From Chlorella sorokiniana (lineage: Eukaryota > Chlorophyta > Trebouxiophyceae > Chlorellales > Chlorellaceae), in contig CP084608.1 of the NCBI GenBank assembly GCA_025917655.1, positions 1,984,001 to 2,048,000 on the forward strand: a stretch of 64,000 nt of DNA, written 5' to 3'. Every line of letters starts with the position of its first letter. Within the stretch, counting starts at the first letter, position 1. The notes beneath the pieces were generated by a model. That model searched no databases. It saw nothing but the letters and a program-made list of their open reading frames with translations, and had not been told where the DNA came from. The translations under genes were made by a program, and so were the position numbers. Positions 38,461 to 50,200 of the stretch are shown here, piece after piece.

Positions 38461-41400
38461 ATGATGCCGAGTGAGGCTACGTCTCGTCATTTGGCGAGAG
38501 CACGGCGGCCAGCACGGCAAAGCACGGCAGCACAGGAGGACCCTCGCTCGGAGAGGAGGTCAGGACCACGCCAGATGACTCTTTCAGTGCGCACGATAGT
38601 ATCCAGCGCTCTGTTGTTCACACCGTTCAAGCAGCTGCCCTTTCCCGTTTCAATCGCACCCGGTTTGGGGCTGCTGCAGCTGCGCAACATGTACACGTGC
38701 ATGTGACCATTAACGCAAGAGCATCACCGCATCTCGGGCACAGCCCACACTTGATGGCGGTGGCGCGGGCGCAGCGCGGCGGGCCGGTCAGCGCACAGCC
38801 CTCTTCCTCACCTTTGCACTGGGTGGAGTGGTGCTGGTGTCTTTGATCAGCCGTGGGGTGAGCCGTTATCATGTTGGGCGGGTGGCCTGCAAGCAGCCGG
38901 CGCTGCATTGCAGCGATGAGCCTGCTGGGCACAGAGTGCCTCACCCGCTGTCACCCAAGCTGCGCGCAGGTGCCCTTGCCATCACACTCGGCCAGCCTGT
39001 TGATCGAGGATGAGGCCACCGCTAAATCGCTGTATCAGCTCGCGAAATCCTCGAACGATGCCGAAGACTTCACGGCGCGGCTGCAGCAGGCAGGCCTGAT
39101 GGCCCAGGAGGCAGCCGCCAGCAGTGCGCAGCCTGATGGCGAGCCACGCTCGGGTGACAGCGGCGGCGGAGCCGGCGGCGGCACGGATGAAAGCATCGCC
39201 ACGCACACAGAAGCAACGGACGTAGGTGTTGGAGGCAAAGGCGGTGGCGCCGCAGCAGCAAGCAAGGGCGCTGGGGGCGCCTGGTCGTGCCGCAGCTGAG
39301 CAGAGAGCTGGCCCACCGCCACGCCCGCGACGGCATCATCATCGTCACCTGGGCCAACTTCCACTTCTTCGACTTCGTGCTCAACTGGGTGCACCATATG
39401 GAGCTGCACGGCATTACAAACTACATGGTGGGGGCGATGGACGCAGACACCGGCCAGGTGGGCGCCGCCGCCGCCGTGGCGGGCCTTCTTGCGCTGCCGT
39501 GCGGGCTCTTGAGCTTGTGGCGCGGCGCATGCTCAGTGATGAGGTTGGTCGTGGGCTGAGGGCAGCGGCATTGGTTTGTGCATGCGTCCCGCGCAGTACA
39601 GCATGGCCCAGTGCACAGAGGGGCCCAGGCAAGGCAGCGCACATTGCTCTGAACTTGCCGCCAGCTGATGGCACGCCGCGTATGCCCGGCGCCCTCCTTG
39701 CAGGCCTTGGCCAAACGAGGCCTCAACGTCTTTGCCATGTACGACGAACAGGCGGGCAAGGCCGACACCGGCCTCGGCAAGGACGACTTTGGCTGGGGCT
39801 CGCCGCTCTTCCACAAGATGGGCCGCCAAAAGGTGCGCCTGGCCCACAACTTGCCGCATCCTCGCCGTTGAACACGCTGCGGGAACGTTCTGGTTGCTTT
39901 GGGCTGATCGGTAGCGCTGTGACGCACACCTGAATGTTTTGGAACACTGCGCGCCACTGCACGCGCCCCCGTTCCTCCTTGGTGTGCTGCATCGCCCAAT
40001 GCTGCAGCATGTGCCCCCTCTCCTCCCCCACAGGTGGACCTTGCCCGCACCTTCACCGATTTCGGCCTGGACCTCTGCCTGTGCGACGTGGACACTGTAT
40101 GGATCAATGGTGGGCTGGCACGCTGCGCTGCGGACCCAGCAACACAAGCTGCGCTTGTCGCGTCCTCATGCTGCCCAACTAGTCCCACGACTGCTCCACA
40201 TGTTCTGGCCTCTTGCTGCCAACCACCTCTGCCTTCCAGTCAGCATCTTTGTGCACAAGTTCTGCGCTGGCTTCGTACCCGCCATTGTTTGTGAGGCTCT
40301 GGGCGCGTTCCACTTCGTCCCCCCCGGCTTCCCCGTTTCCGCCCTGGCGCGCAGACCCCACCAAGTATTTTGAGCGGTACCCGGACGCCGACATCCTGGC
40401 CTCTTCCGACGACCTCACCCCCTCCAACCCCAAGGGTGATGACGGTCTGGAGCAGCTTGAGTCCATCCACTCCGCCATGAACATCGGTGGGCTGAGGGAC
40501 GCGTTGGAGGGGATTTGTGTTGGGCCTGCAGTCCTGTGGTACAGGCATGCCTGCTCTGCAGCATGCACCGCAAGCATGGAATGGCCAGCTTGTGACAAGG
40601 TGGTACTGCCCCTGCAGGCCTGCTCTTCTTCCGCCACTCCAAGAACACCACCCACTTCATCGACGCATGGCAGCAGCAGCTGGATGCCGACTCCAAAGTG
40701 GGGGCATGGCGGGGCTGGGCGAATGGCTTTCACATGCTTGGTTTGCACCGGGGTCGAGCTGCTGGTTGCAGCTCTCCTGCACTGACCGCCTCAGGCTTCC
40801 CAGCACCGCCATTTGACGCAGTTGTTTCTTTCTTCTGCAGGCTTGGGACCAAAACGTGTTCAACCAGGTGGCGCACGACGGCATGCTCCCCTTCCAGCCA
40901 CTGGAAAAGGAGCCGCGCCTGGTAAGAAAGCGGCGCGTGCGCCTTCAGTCCCCCATGACGCTGCTGTGCCGTCTGAGGTGGAGCTGCCGCTGTCTCCCTG
41001 CATCCTCCTCCCTCGGTCTGCTTCCCATTTAGCTCTCTGCTTGCTACGGCTTCCTCGCCGCAGGTGTGGGGCGCCAACCACTCGCTGGTGTTTGGCGTGC
41101 TGCCCGTGGCTCAGTTTGCCAGCGGGCACACCTTCTTCGTGCAGCGCCTGTTTGAGTTCCAGCAGGTCAAGCCGTACGTGGTGCACACCACCTTCCAGGT
41201 GGGGAGCCCAGCAGCCACATCATGACACAGCCTTTTGTTGGAAGCCATGGCTCAGCTAAGGGCAGGGTCGCCTGCGCCGCTCCACGGGGGGAGCTGTGTG
41301 CACTGGCAGGCTGGCTGCCTCACTCAGCCAAGCCACACACTTGTTCCACCTGGCCACCCCAAGCCCTCTCTTCCATGCAGTACGGCGGTACGAAGGGCAA

Positions 41401-43188
41401 ACGGCACCGCCTGCGCGAGGCGATGCTTTGGGTGGACCCTCCTGAGTACTACTCGGGTGGGGCTGGGGAGCTCGGAGCGCGCGGGCGCTGCGAGCATTTT
41501 GTCCCTTGAACATCACTAGCCAGCCAGCCGCCCACTTGTGCCCATGGCCTGCCCGCAAGCCTGTCTGCTTCCGCACCTGCCCGGCTGCAGACGGCCGGTT
41601 CCTGTCCGTGGACCTCAAGTACCCTGCCACCCCCAAGGGTTACCAGCGGCAAAACGAGGTAGGTGCATGTCTGCAGCTGCTGCCTGCCCGCTGCACTGCC
41701 ACCCTGCAGCAGCTCGACTCTCCAGCGTGGCCACCGCGTCCCTCGCCTTCTGGCATCACCGTGCAGCATTGTTGTGGTGAATTGTGTCTCTTTGTTGCTG
41801 TTGAGGATGCATATGCTGCACGCCCGCCTCCAGACAATGATGGAGGGCATCCGCTTCAAGACTGATTGGAAGGAGGAGGACATGATTGAACTGCACTTGA
41901 AGAACATGCGTCAGCAGCTGGCGCAGCTGAAGACAGCGCTGCAGCTGGCTGTGGCCCTCAACCGCATCATCATCATGCCCAAGGTACCCATTTGCCATGC
42001 CTGATTTCATAAGCACCGCCGGCAAGGCTGGACCGAAGCCAGCAGCAGCATGCATGCTGCCTCAGCGCGGGGTGCCGTCCCTTGTCACGTGATGCCCCGC
42101 TGCTGAGTGCATGTGCGCTGCTGTGCGCCCCCACCTCCGTGCAGCTGCTGTCGTGGTGCGACAAGTACTGGGGGCCTGTAGAGTTTTGCCAGGTCCCAGG
42201 CGCCTTCAAGACGCGGCTGCCGTTTGTGGCGCCCATGGACCACGTCTTGGGTGCGTGGCCTGTTTGCAGCTGTGCCATAGGATGCGTGGGGCGCGTCCTT
42301 GCCTGTGATTGAAACGGCAATGGGAGACAATGAGGGGGATCTAGGCATGGGCATCTGCAGCAGATTGTCTGCCTCTCAGCTCTACAGGTCAAGCCCCTGC
42401 CTGTGCGCTGGCCTTGCCTCTGCTGCTGTGCAGAGCCGTACAACTTTGACGACCCCTCCATCGGCGACAAGGCCATCATCCGATTCAGGGAGTACAGCTT
42501 TCTTATGAACGAGCGCACGCCCAGGAGCCTGCAGGTGCGCACGGCGTGCCTGTCCTGCAAGGTGGCAGGCGTGGGCAGCTGAAGTGGCCCCTGTGGGGGT
42601 GCACGGGAAGGTGGTTGGGGGCCACCTCCGCACACGCTGGCGCGGTGCCACTCCTGCCCGACTGCTCAGCGCGCGCATGGCATCGCCCCTTGCCTCTTCC
42701 CGAGCTGCCGGCCCCTGTGGCTCAATGCTGCTCTGTGGCGCAGGAAACACGGGTCGTGGTCACGCCCACTGCGGGCGTAACTGCACCTGAGGAGAAGGCG
42801 GTCAAGGGCCAGAAAACGCTGGTTCTGCCGCAGAAGCTCAGCGACACGGCGCTCCGGCAGGCGCTGGCGCCCTACAAGGATGTGCAGCTGCTACATTTCA
42901 GCTCGCTGGACGGCGCATTTGGCGACTGGGAGCAGCGTGAAATGCAAGACGCCTTTCAGGCAAGCTGGACAATGCTGCAGCGTTTCTTGTGCTGTTGGTA
43001 CAGTCAAGGGCATTTGTGGGGAGGTTGAGCATGGACTGGCTGTGTTGCGTTCCATTGCAACCCTGGTTGCCTCTCTCCCTCTGCAGGCTCGCATCATGCA
43101 TATGATGGGGTTCTTCTGCTGCAAGCAGGTGAAGGAAGGGGAGGACGGCGGCGTCTCATACGCGCCGTTTGTTGCCGACAAGGGCTAG
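38461..43188 (+). CDS. GT77-family arabinosyltransferase-like protein (XEG113/RRA-like)
   Basis: The 5' end is uncertain; the ATG at 38461 is the best in-region candidate. A membrane anchor is seen at about 38790-38855 (RTALFLTFALGGVVLVSLIS), so a type II Golgi protein is likely. An intron beginning at 39223 joins a polar stem to LSRELAHRHARDGIIIVTWA, followed by NWVHHMELHGITNYMVGAMD. The catalytic domain continues LAKRGLNVFAMYDEQAGKAD, DDFGWGSPLFHKMGRQKV, DFGLDLCLCDVDTVWIN with the DxD metal/nucleotide-sugar motif, DPTKYFERYPDADILASSDD, AMNIGLLFFRHSKNTTHFI and AWDQNVFNQV. A long second half follows (LNRIIIMPKLLSWCDKYWGP and onward), ending in an acidic tail at 43188. This order matches plant XEG113, which adds arabinose to extensin hydroxyproline chains. 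The hydroxyproline-rich linkers of the nearby chitinases are the kind of protein such an enzyme modifies. Confidence 0.85.
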
Positions 43189-43319
43189 CCTCCCTTGCTG
43201 GCTTGACAAGCCTCCGCCCTTCTCGTTCTCTCCTTGTCTCTCTCCCTTCTCTATTTATACTGTCAAACCGTATTGGTTGCATGAACTGCAGAATTGTTCG
43301 AACACAAGAGCTTCAGCAG

Positions 43320-44008
43320 TCAGAAATGGTCGTACATAGCGTTGCTGCCGCTCTGCCCACTGCTGTTCCCCAGCCACAGGCCTCGCAAGCGTGCAGGTAC
43401 CCAGCCGCCCCAGGGGCTGCTGCTGCTGCTGGCGCCACCGCGAACCTCCTTCTGCTGTCGGCTGATCTCGGAGGCAGTCCACGAGGCGTCCCGCAGGCAG
43501 CCCTCCAGCCGGTGCAGCGAGGCGGGCAGCGCAGTGCGCATTGTGCGCCCAAACTCTCGACTGTGGTTGGCTGCGTATGTGGCATCTGCTGCCTCTGCTG
43601 CGGTTTGCTGCAGCTGTCCGCGCGACTGCAGCACCGCTGGCAGCGACTGTCGCACGTGCTCCTGGAACACAGTTGCAACCAGGAGAAGTTTGTGGAGCTT
43701 ATGTTGAGTGAAGAAGATTTCTGCTTGTGCTTGATGGCATGCTTTGCGGCATGTGCGTTCTATCACCCACCCGCACATAGTAGAGCCTCATCGTGCTTGC
43801 ATTGGCGGCCTCAACGGCGACGCGCTCCACCGCTGACGTCACCACCGTGCCTGCAACATGGGAGGAGGCAGGTGGGTGCAACCAGCGCCCTGCCAGGTTT
43901 TATTGATCCTCGCATGTGATCAAGGCTATATGGATGTTCCCACTGTGTCGAGCACGCCGCCGAGAGGTAGGCAGTGAGGCGGGAATCACCTGGGCTTGGT
44001 GCAGACAT
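43320..44008 (-). CDS. BORCS8/MEF2BNB-like subunit of the BORC lysosome-positioning complex
   Basis: Three exons splice exactly in phase: 43990-44008 (19 bases), 43771-43850 and 43320-43661, for 146 residues. The joined protein reads MSAPSPGTVVTSAVERVAVE, then ASTMRLYYVREHVRQSLPAV, then LQSRGQLQQTAAEAADATYA and SLHRLEGCLRDASW, with a Ser/Gly-rich C-terminus. Human BORCS8 has LYRLQEHVRRSLPEL at the same place, followed by a helix containing GAIYTVEYA and SVEGLLKQ; order and spacing agree. In animals BORC is an eight-subunit complex on lysosomes that recruits ARL8 and affects lysosome movement and fusion. A role on vacuole or endosome membranes in the alga is inference. The recognised motif is short, so homology is likely but not certain. 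Divergent from the Kir gene. Confidence 0.65.
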
Positions 44009-44221
44009 TAGCTAAGATGCTGGTGAATGTACGGGTGCACGAAACACATGGCACGCAACGGAGCAACCTGGAGGGAATCGATGCCAGGTTGGTCCACAAT
44101 GGCAGAGCCGTTCTCCTTTGAACCACGGCTTGACGACATTCCGAACAAAGAACCGTCCAACAACTCGGTCGAAGATCATTGCTGCAAAGTTGCCAAGCGC
44201 CCGTAGGGCACGGGGTTGCCT
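44009..44221. promoter_or_regulatory. Divergent promoter region, BORCS8-like and Kir genes
   Basis: 213 bases separate the two start codons. No clear core promoter motif. Confidence 0.4.
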
Positions 44222-47200
44222 ATGAGCTCGATGGTTGGCACCTTGAGGCAGCGGCTAGGTGGCGGCAGTACCCCACCGTTGAGCCAACCAGGTAGCAGCA
44301 GGATTTCGGTTGAAGACGGCCAAGTCGGTCAGAGTGAAGGGTGGGTATTGCCCAGGGCCCTCGGCATCGCGTCGCTTCGCTTGGCCTTTGTCAGTCAAAC
44401 TTAAAGCAGTGCGGCCATTCATTGATGCACGTTGGCAAAGGCAGGGCCCGTCCCGCACGCGCCTAGTGGCAATGGCGGCGTCACGGCCGTTGCACGCGGC
44501 CCTACCCCCGTGTGTTGGCATTCCGCAGGCCCAAGACCATCAGTGGCGAGCTCGGACGCTTCTTCAAGGACTTCACTTCGGCGCCAGACCGTGGAAAGTC
44601 TTTTTACCAGCAGGAGCGGCAGCGCTACCACCTGGCATCGCTCGTGGAGGCTGGCAGGTTGGGACCAGCCTCGCTGCACGCCGTGGACGTGTTGCTGCAA
44701 CGTGCTTTCCTGGCTGCGTCCTTTTCACATTTTCCAGCTGACAACAGCGTCCTATCACGCTGCGTGAGCGCTGCTCTATGCCGCCTGCAGACATGCCGGA
44801 AAATCACGCGTGGAGTACACCGGCCGCAACATTACCTACCACCTCTTCACAAAGGGTGGGTGGTACGTGCCTTTGGAGCATGTTGGATGCAGCCCCACTG
44901 CAATCAGCATCATGACTGCGCAGTCAGCACCCCGAAGCCTTCAGCTTCCAGCCTTGCGTATTTGCCGCCCCCTGCCACGTATCGCCTTGTGTCCAGCTGG
45001 TTAGCTACCCAGCACGCCCTGTTGCCGTGGTCCGCCCATGTGCCCTTTGCTGCCCTGGTGCAGATTTCTTCATCACGGTGATCAACCAAAAGACGACCAC
45101 CATCATGCTGACCGTGGCGGCTGTCTACCTCTTCATCTTCCTCTTTTTTTCGATCTGGTGGTACCTAGTGGTCAGGTCAGTTGTGTGCTGGCCTGGGCCG
45201 CCATTGCGATGCCAGCGGCCGCTGAACGGCGCGACAGCCCTCAAGCGCACCTGGAAATCACAGCGTCCTGGGTGATGCGGCCCTCTGAGCAGCCTGCGGA
45301 CTGTAGACCGTAGCTTGGGCGCGTTTATCGCATCCACAAGCTCCCGGCTACGCCCTGCATTGCCCCACAGGTTCTACCCAGGCTGCCTGTATGGCGCCAC
45401 CACCTACATCGAAGCCTTCACCTTTGCAGTGGTTACCCACATGACCATTGGTGAGTGAGGTGGGGTGGCAGGGGTGCAGAGCAGCAGCCTGGCGGGAACG
45501 AGGCTGGGCCGCACGAGGAGGGCAGCGGGGTAGGAGCGGCATGTGGCGCCCCCTTTCCCAGCTGTGCTGAAGCTCAGTGCTCCCACTCCCCCTCTCCCTC
45601 GGCCTGCAGGGTACGGCAACACGGGCCCGCAGGCGTGCTGGGCGGCGGCGTGGCTGATTGCGGTGCAGATCATCATCGCGCTGCTGCTGGAGTCCATCGT
45701 CATTGGCATCGTCTTTGCGTGAGTGGGCCCTGAGGGTTTCACCGCGCGCCTGCGCATAGATGCGCGTCTGCCTCGGTGCCGGAGCCTCTCGTGGCTGGCT
45801 CACTTAATGCGCTGAACACAACACTCCCTCCCCAACCCTCGCCCCGCTCTCCTCCCCCAACCCTCGCAGCCGCATCTCGCACCCCAAGCAGCGCTCCCGC
45901 TCCATCTTCATTTCAGACTCCGCCATCATTGCCCGCCGCGACGGCATCCTCAAGTTCATGTTCCGAGTGGCGGACATCCGCCGCACGCAGGTGGGCGAAA
46001 TGGGCGGCCCTGCTGGTGTTGCCCTGGGCTGCTGCGATTGCTGGGCTTGGTGGTTGGAGGTGGCATGGGGTCGGAGTCACGAGCTGACGGCAGCTGCAGT
46101 GTGCGGCTGTGTTGCCTCCGTGCTGTCCCTGCACCCACCAGATCTCTTTGTTATTGTGCTGGCTGCCAACTGTCCCCCCACCCCCAACCCACTCTCACGT
46201 TCCACCCACCTTACCCCCCAGGTTGTGGACCCCAAAATCAAGGCCTTCATGTATACCTGGGGCGAGGGCCGCATCACAGCGGAGGGCGAGCGCATCCCGG
46301 GTGCGGTGCCAGCCCTGCAGCAGCGGGCACGGGCCCCTGACACCATCTCTCGCGGGCGCCAGCCGCCTCGCTGAAGGGGGTGGCGCCAGCAGCCCCCCAC
46401 ACCCGCCCTCCCCCATCCCTACCCACTGTCCCTGACTTGTTGCCCCTGCCTGCCCCCAACCCCCTCACCCTTGTTTCTCTAGTGCGCTGCGAGCAGCTCG
46501 ACCTCGGCTACATAGACGGCATGTTGCTGCTGCCGCTCATCATTGAGCACACGATAGGTGCGGCGCAGCGGCAGCGGCAGTGGCGCTGCGGCAGGCCGCC
46601 CGGGCCCGCCTGGGAGTCCCTCTGCATCCCTCTGCTGCGAGGTACTGCCTGTGCCTCAGGGATCCTCCCCCTGGGCTGCCTCTTTTGCTGTGCTGCAGAC
46701 GAGCGGTCGCCGCTGTGCGGACACACCCACGACTCGCTGATGGCGCTCAATGCGGAGGTGGTGGTGACGTTTGAGGGCACCACAGAGGTGAGATTGCGGC
46801 TGATTGGAGGGGCTGGGTTGGGCAGGGAGCAGCTGCAAGGCGCCCCTTTCAAATGAATGGCGGGTGAGCGCACCGATGGCTGGGTGGGGGCATTGCAGGC
46901 AGGGCTTGTGCCCTGCTGCGCCTCGGCCGACCTTGCATTTCACCCCGCTCCCTGCGTTGTTGCCCCAACCTCTTGTCGCAGTTTGGCAATCCGTTTATGG
47001 CACGCCGCTCCTACCTGCCCACGGAGGTGCACTGGGGCCACAAGTTTGAGGAGATCATCGAGAAGCCGCCCCCGGCAGCGACGACGCGCGTTACATCATC
47101 AACCTGAACAAGTGAGCGGTGCCACACTGAGCCTGCTGCCTGGAAATTTGGCACCTCCGGCGCAGGGAGGTTTGTCAGGTCGCAGGCCGCGCCGCAGCGA

Positions 47201-50200
47201 GGTCTTGGGGGTGGTTTGAGGACGCTGTGCGCAACTGTAGGGCTGCAGCAAGAGACCCGGCATCCCTGACCCGCTGCATGCGCAGTCCAGCAGCAGCCTG
47301 CAGAAAATGTTGAACCTTTGGCTGCGCACGCTTAAGCTCATGCTTTTGTGCACCCCCCACCCCCATCCCCACCCCACCCCCACACTCACATACAACAGGT
47401 TCCACAACGTGGTACCTCAGGAGGGCCTGCCGCTGCTCACGCCCAGCGAGCTGTCGCAGCTGGTGGTCAACCGAGCCAAGCGCACGGGTGGGGTTGCCCT
47501 CTGGCAGGGTGGAGGGCTGAGCACCAGCCTGTCAGCCAGAGGACCGGCCGGGGCCTGGGCTAGCGTGCCATGTAGCTGTGAAGTAGCCACGGGCTGAAGC
47601 CCTCTCTGGGCGCTCTGCAGCTGCTGGGTGCAGCCGCCAGCATCTGCTGCCCCATCACTGACCCCACTCCTCCCCCTCCCCCATCCCCCAACATCCCATT
47701 CGCTTTCCCAGTGCCTTACCCGCTGCTGGGAGAGAACACCCTGGTGCTGTCGGACCTTCTATGTGTGTGCCCCAACGAGCGCGGCCAGCCCTGCCTCATG
47801 GCCAGGCAAGCCGCTGCCGCCGCCAAGCCCGCGTGCTGCTGCCCGCCGCTCCTCGCTCACCTTCCATCGCCGGCCGGCCCGCCGCCCTGGGCGGTTGCAG
47901 CCCGTCAACCGTTGGTTGCAAGGTTGCTGCTGCAGGACCGCCGACACGTACCCCAATCAGATGCTGGAGATCACGGTACGCATGTACCTGTACCGCTGGC
48001 GCCAGAGCAGCGAGCAGGGGAAGTCCACCTTCACGCAGTATAACCTGGAGGTGTGTGTGTGGGGTGCTTGTGAAGAAAACGGGTGTGGGTCTAGTGTGCG
48101 TGCGATTGGGCGTGTGTTTGTGTGGGTGGGTGGGTGGGTGGGGGTGGGTGGGTGGGGGTAGGGGGAGGGGGGGGGGGGGCAGGGCACCTTAAGCGTGCCC
48201 AACCACTCATCGTTGGGCATCTGTGACATGGGATGGTCCCCTGGCGGCCCCCTGTTGTTTCCTCATGTGGCGTGGCTCCGTCGCGCGCGCGCCCCCCCCA
48301 CCCCCACCCTTTTCGATGCTCCGCAGTGCGGCTACGAGTCAGGCGAGGACCGGCTGTACCTGCGGCTGCCCACCGAGGTGTACCACGTCATCGACGAGGG
48401 TGCGTCGTGCCGTGCGCAGCTTCCCCTCACCTTCCAGCGCACACCCGTTGCAACAGTGTCGCGAGCCCGCTGGCCACCTTCCAACCAACCCTGTGCTCAT
48501 GTTTTGTTCCTTCGTTTCCGATATTCTTCATGCAGACTCACCCATCCGGGGTGGCTGAAGCCCGGGGTTGGCGGCAGACGCCGACTCTGAAGTGGTGGTG
48601 GTGGTGAGTGCATCGCGGGTTGCAGCGTTGTGGGGATCACCGGTTCCCGGCCAGGCCAGGCCTGCGCCCTTGCCTGCCACTCCTGCTGCCGTTGCCTGGG
48701 CAGACTGCAAATCGGCATGTTGCTCCCGCGAATGCTGAGCAGCTGGGCACCACCCCCCCGTGCTTCGCCCCGCAGATCAACTCCTACCTGCACGTCACCG
48801 GCCAGAACCGGCTGCGCCAGCGCACCTACACCGTACACAACCACGTGCGCTACGGCTTCCGCTTCCAAAACATCGTGCGCCACCCGGCTGAGAGCAGGCG
48901 CGCCCGCTGCACGCGCGCCCTGCCCCTCCCGGCAGCCACCTGGGCGCGCTGTTCTGGCGCCACGCCCTGCCGCTCCCCGCCGCACCTTGCCTACCTGCTG
49001 GTACATCCCCCGCCGGCCCCCCAGGCGCTTGTAGGCGCTGCACCCACCCCCCACCCTGATTGCCCCTCCTGGGCAAATGCCAGCTTTCACACAGCCCACC
49101 CTGCTGTCCACCCACCCTGCTGGTTTCCTTCTTCCCTCCTGGACCCTGGCCCACATGCAGGGACCGCAAGCCGCGCGTGCGCTGGGCCCACTTCCACGAC
49201 ATCCTCCCCGCCGACGACTTGGAGGAGTGTGGGCTGCCGCCGCGGGGAGCCTGGGCCTCGCCCCCATCCCCAGCCAGTCCAACCTGGCTGCTGTCTACGC
49301 ACGTGAGCGCTGCAGCAGCCAGCAGGCAGCAGGCAGCGCGGAGGGACCGCCAACGGACGGGGGTGGGGAGCTGGCTCCCGCCAGGCTTTCAGGCCTGGCG
49401 TGCTGTGCACGGGTCGCATGCCCGGATGTCGCACTGGGATTGGTTTTCGTCCGAGTGAGGTTGCGAGCAGATGGGATGCGCACGCGACTGTCAAGTCAGT
49501 GCTGACGAGGTGCACGCCCTTGCTGCTGCTGCAGGCCTGCCGTCGTTGGCGCCGGAGTCGCACGGCGCGCTGCGTTCGGTGGAGACGCGTCAGCACATGT
49601 ACAGCGGCGTGGGCGACGGCGGGAGGGGCCGGGTGAGGCAGGGCTGCACTGGTGCATACGCGTGGCTTGTTACCTGCGTTACCTGGAGCCTGGGCCGCTG
49701 TGCCTGTGGGCGCTGGCAGAGGCAGGCACCCGCTTGATGCTGCTGTGCCTGCTGCGCTGCCCTCCTCCCTTTCAAGGCGTCTGTGCAGGTGCTGCCCGCT
49801 GCCAGCGGCGGCCGCGAAGTTGGGGCTGCCGCCGCGCGGCCCTGGCGCGGGGCGGCTGGGCTCCCAGCTGGCGGCCCCCGCCTACCAGCCCACCCCGGAG
49901 GAGGAGCGAAACGATTACACGGTGCTGCCCATCGACCTCAGCAGGTGGGGGCCGCGTGGGCTGGGCCCTTGCAGCTTCTCTGTGCTGCTTCCTGCAGCTG
50001 CCTGCCGGCTTCCCAGCCTGCCCTCTCCGCCTGGATGGCCGCCGCAGCGCCTCTGCTGGGCCGACCGCGCCGCCCAGGCCTGCCCCACCCTGCGGCGCCC
50101 TGTACCGCCCGCCCGCCGCAGGTACGCCGCCACCGCCGGCAACGAGGGCGACACGGTGACGCTGGTGCCGGCGCCGCGCCGCTCGCCGCTGCCCACGGAG

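Noticed and set aside
48538-48603. Selenocysteine at the in-frame TGA of the Kir gene
   Set aside because: The position is a variable surface loop, Kir channels are not known selenoproteins, and neighbouring homopolymer frame changes give a simpler explanation.
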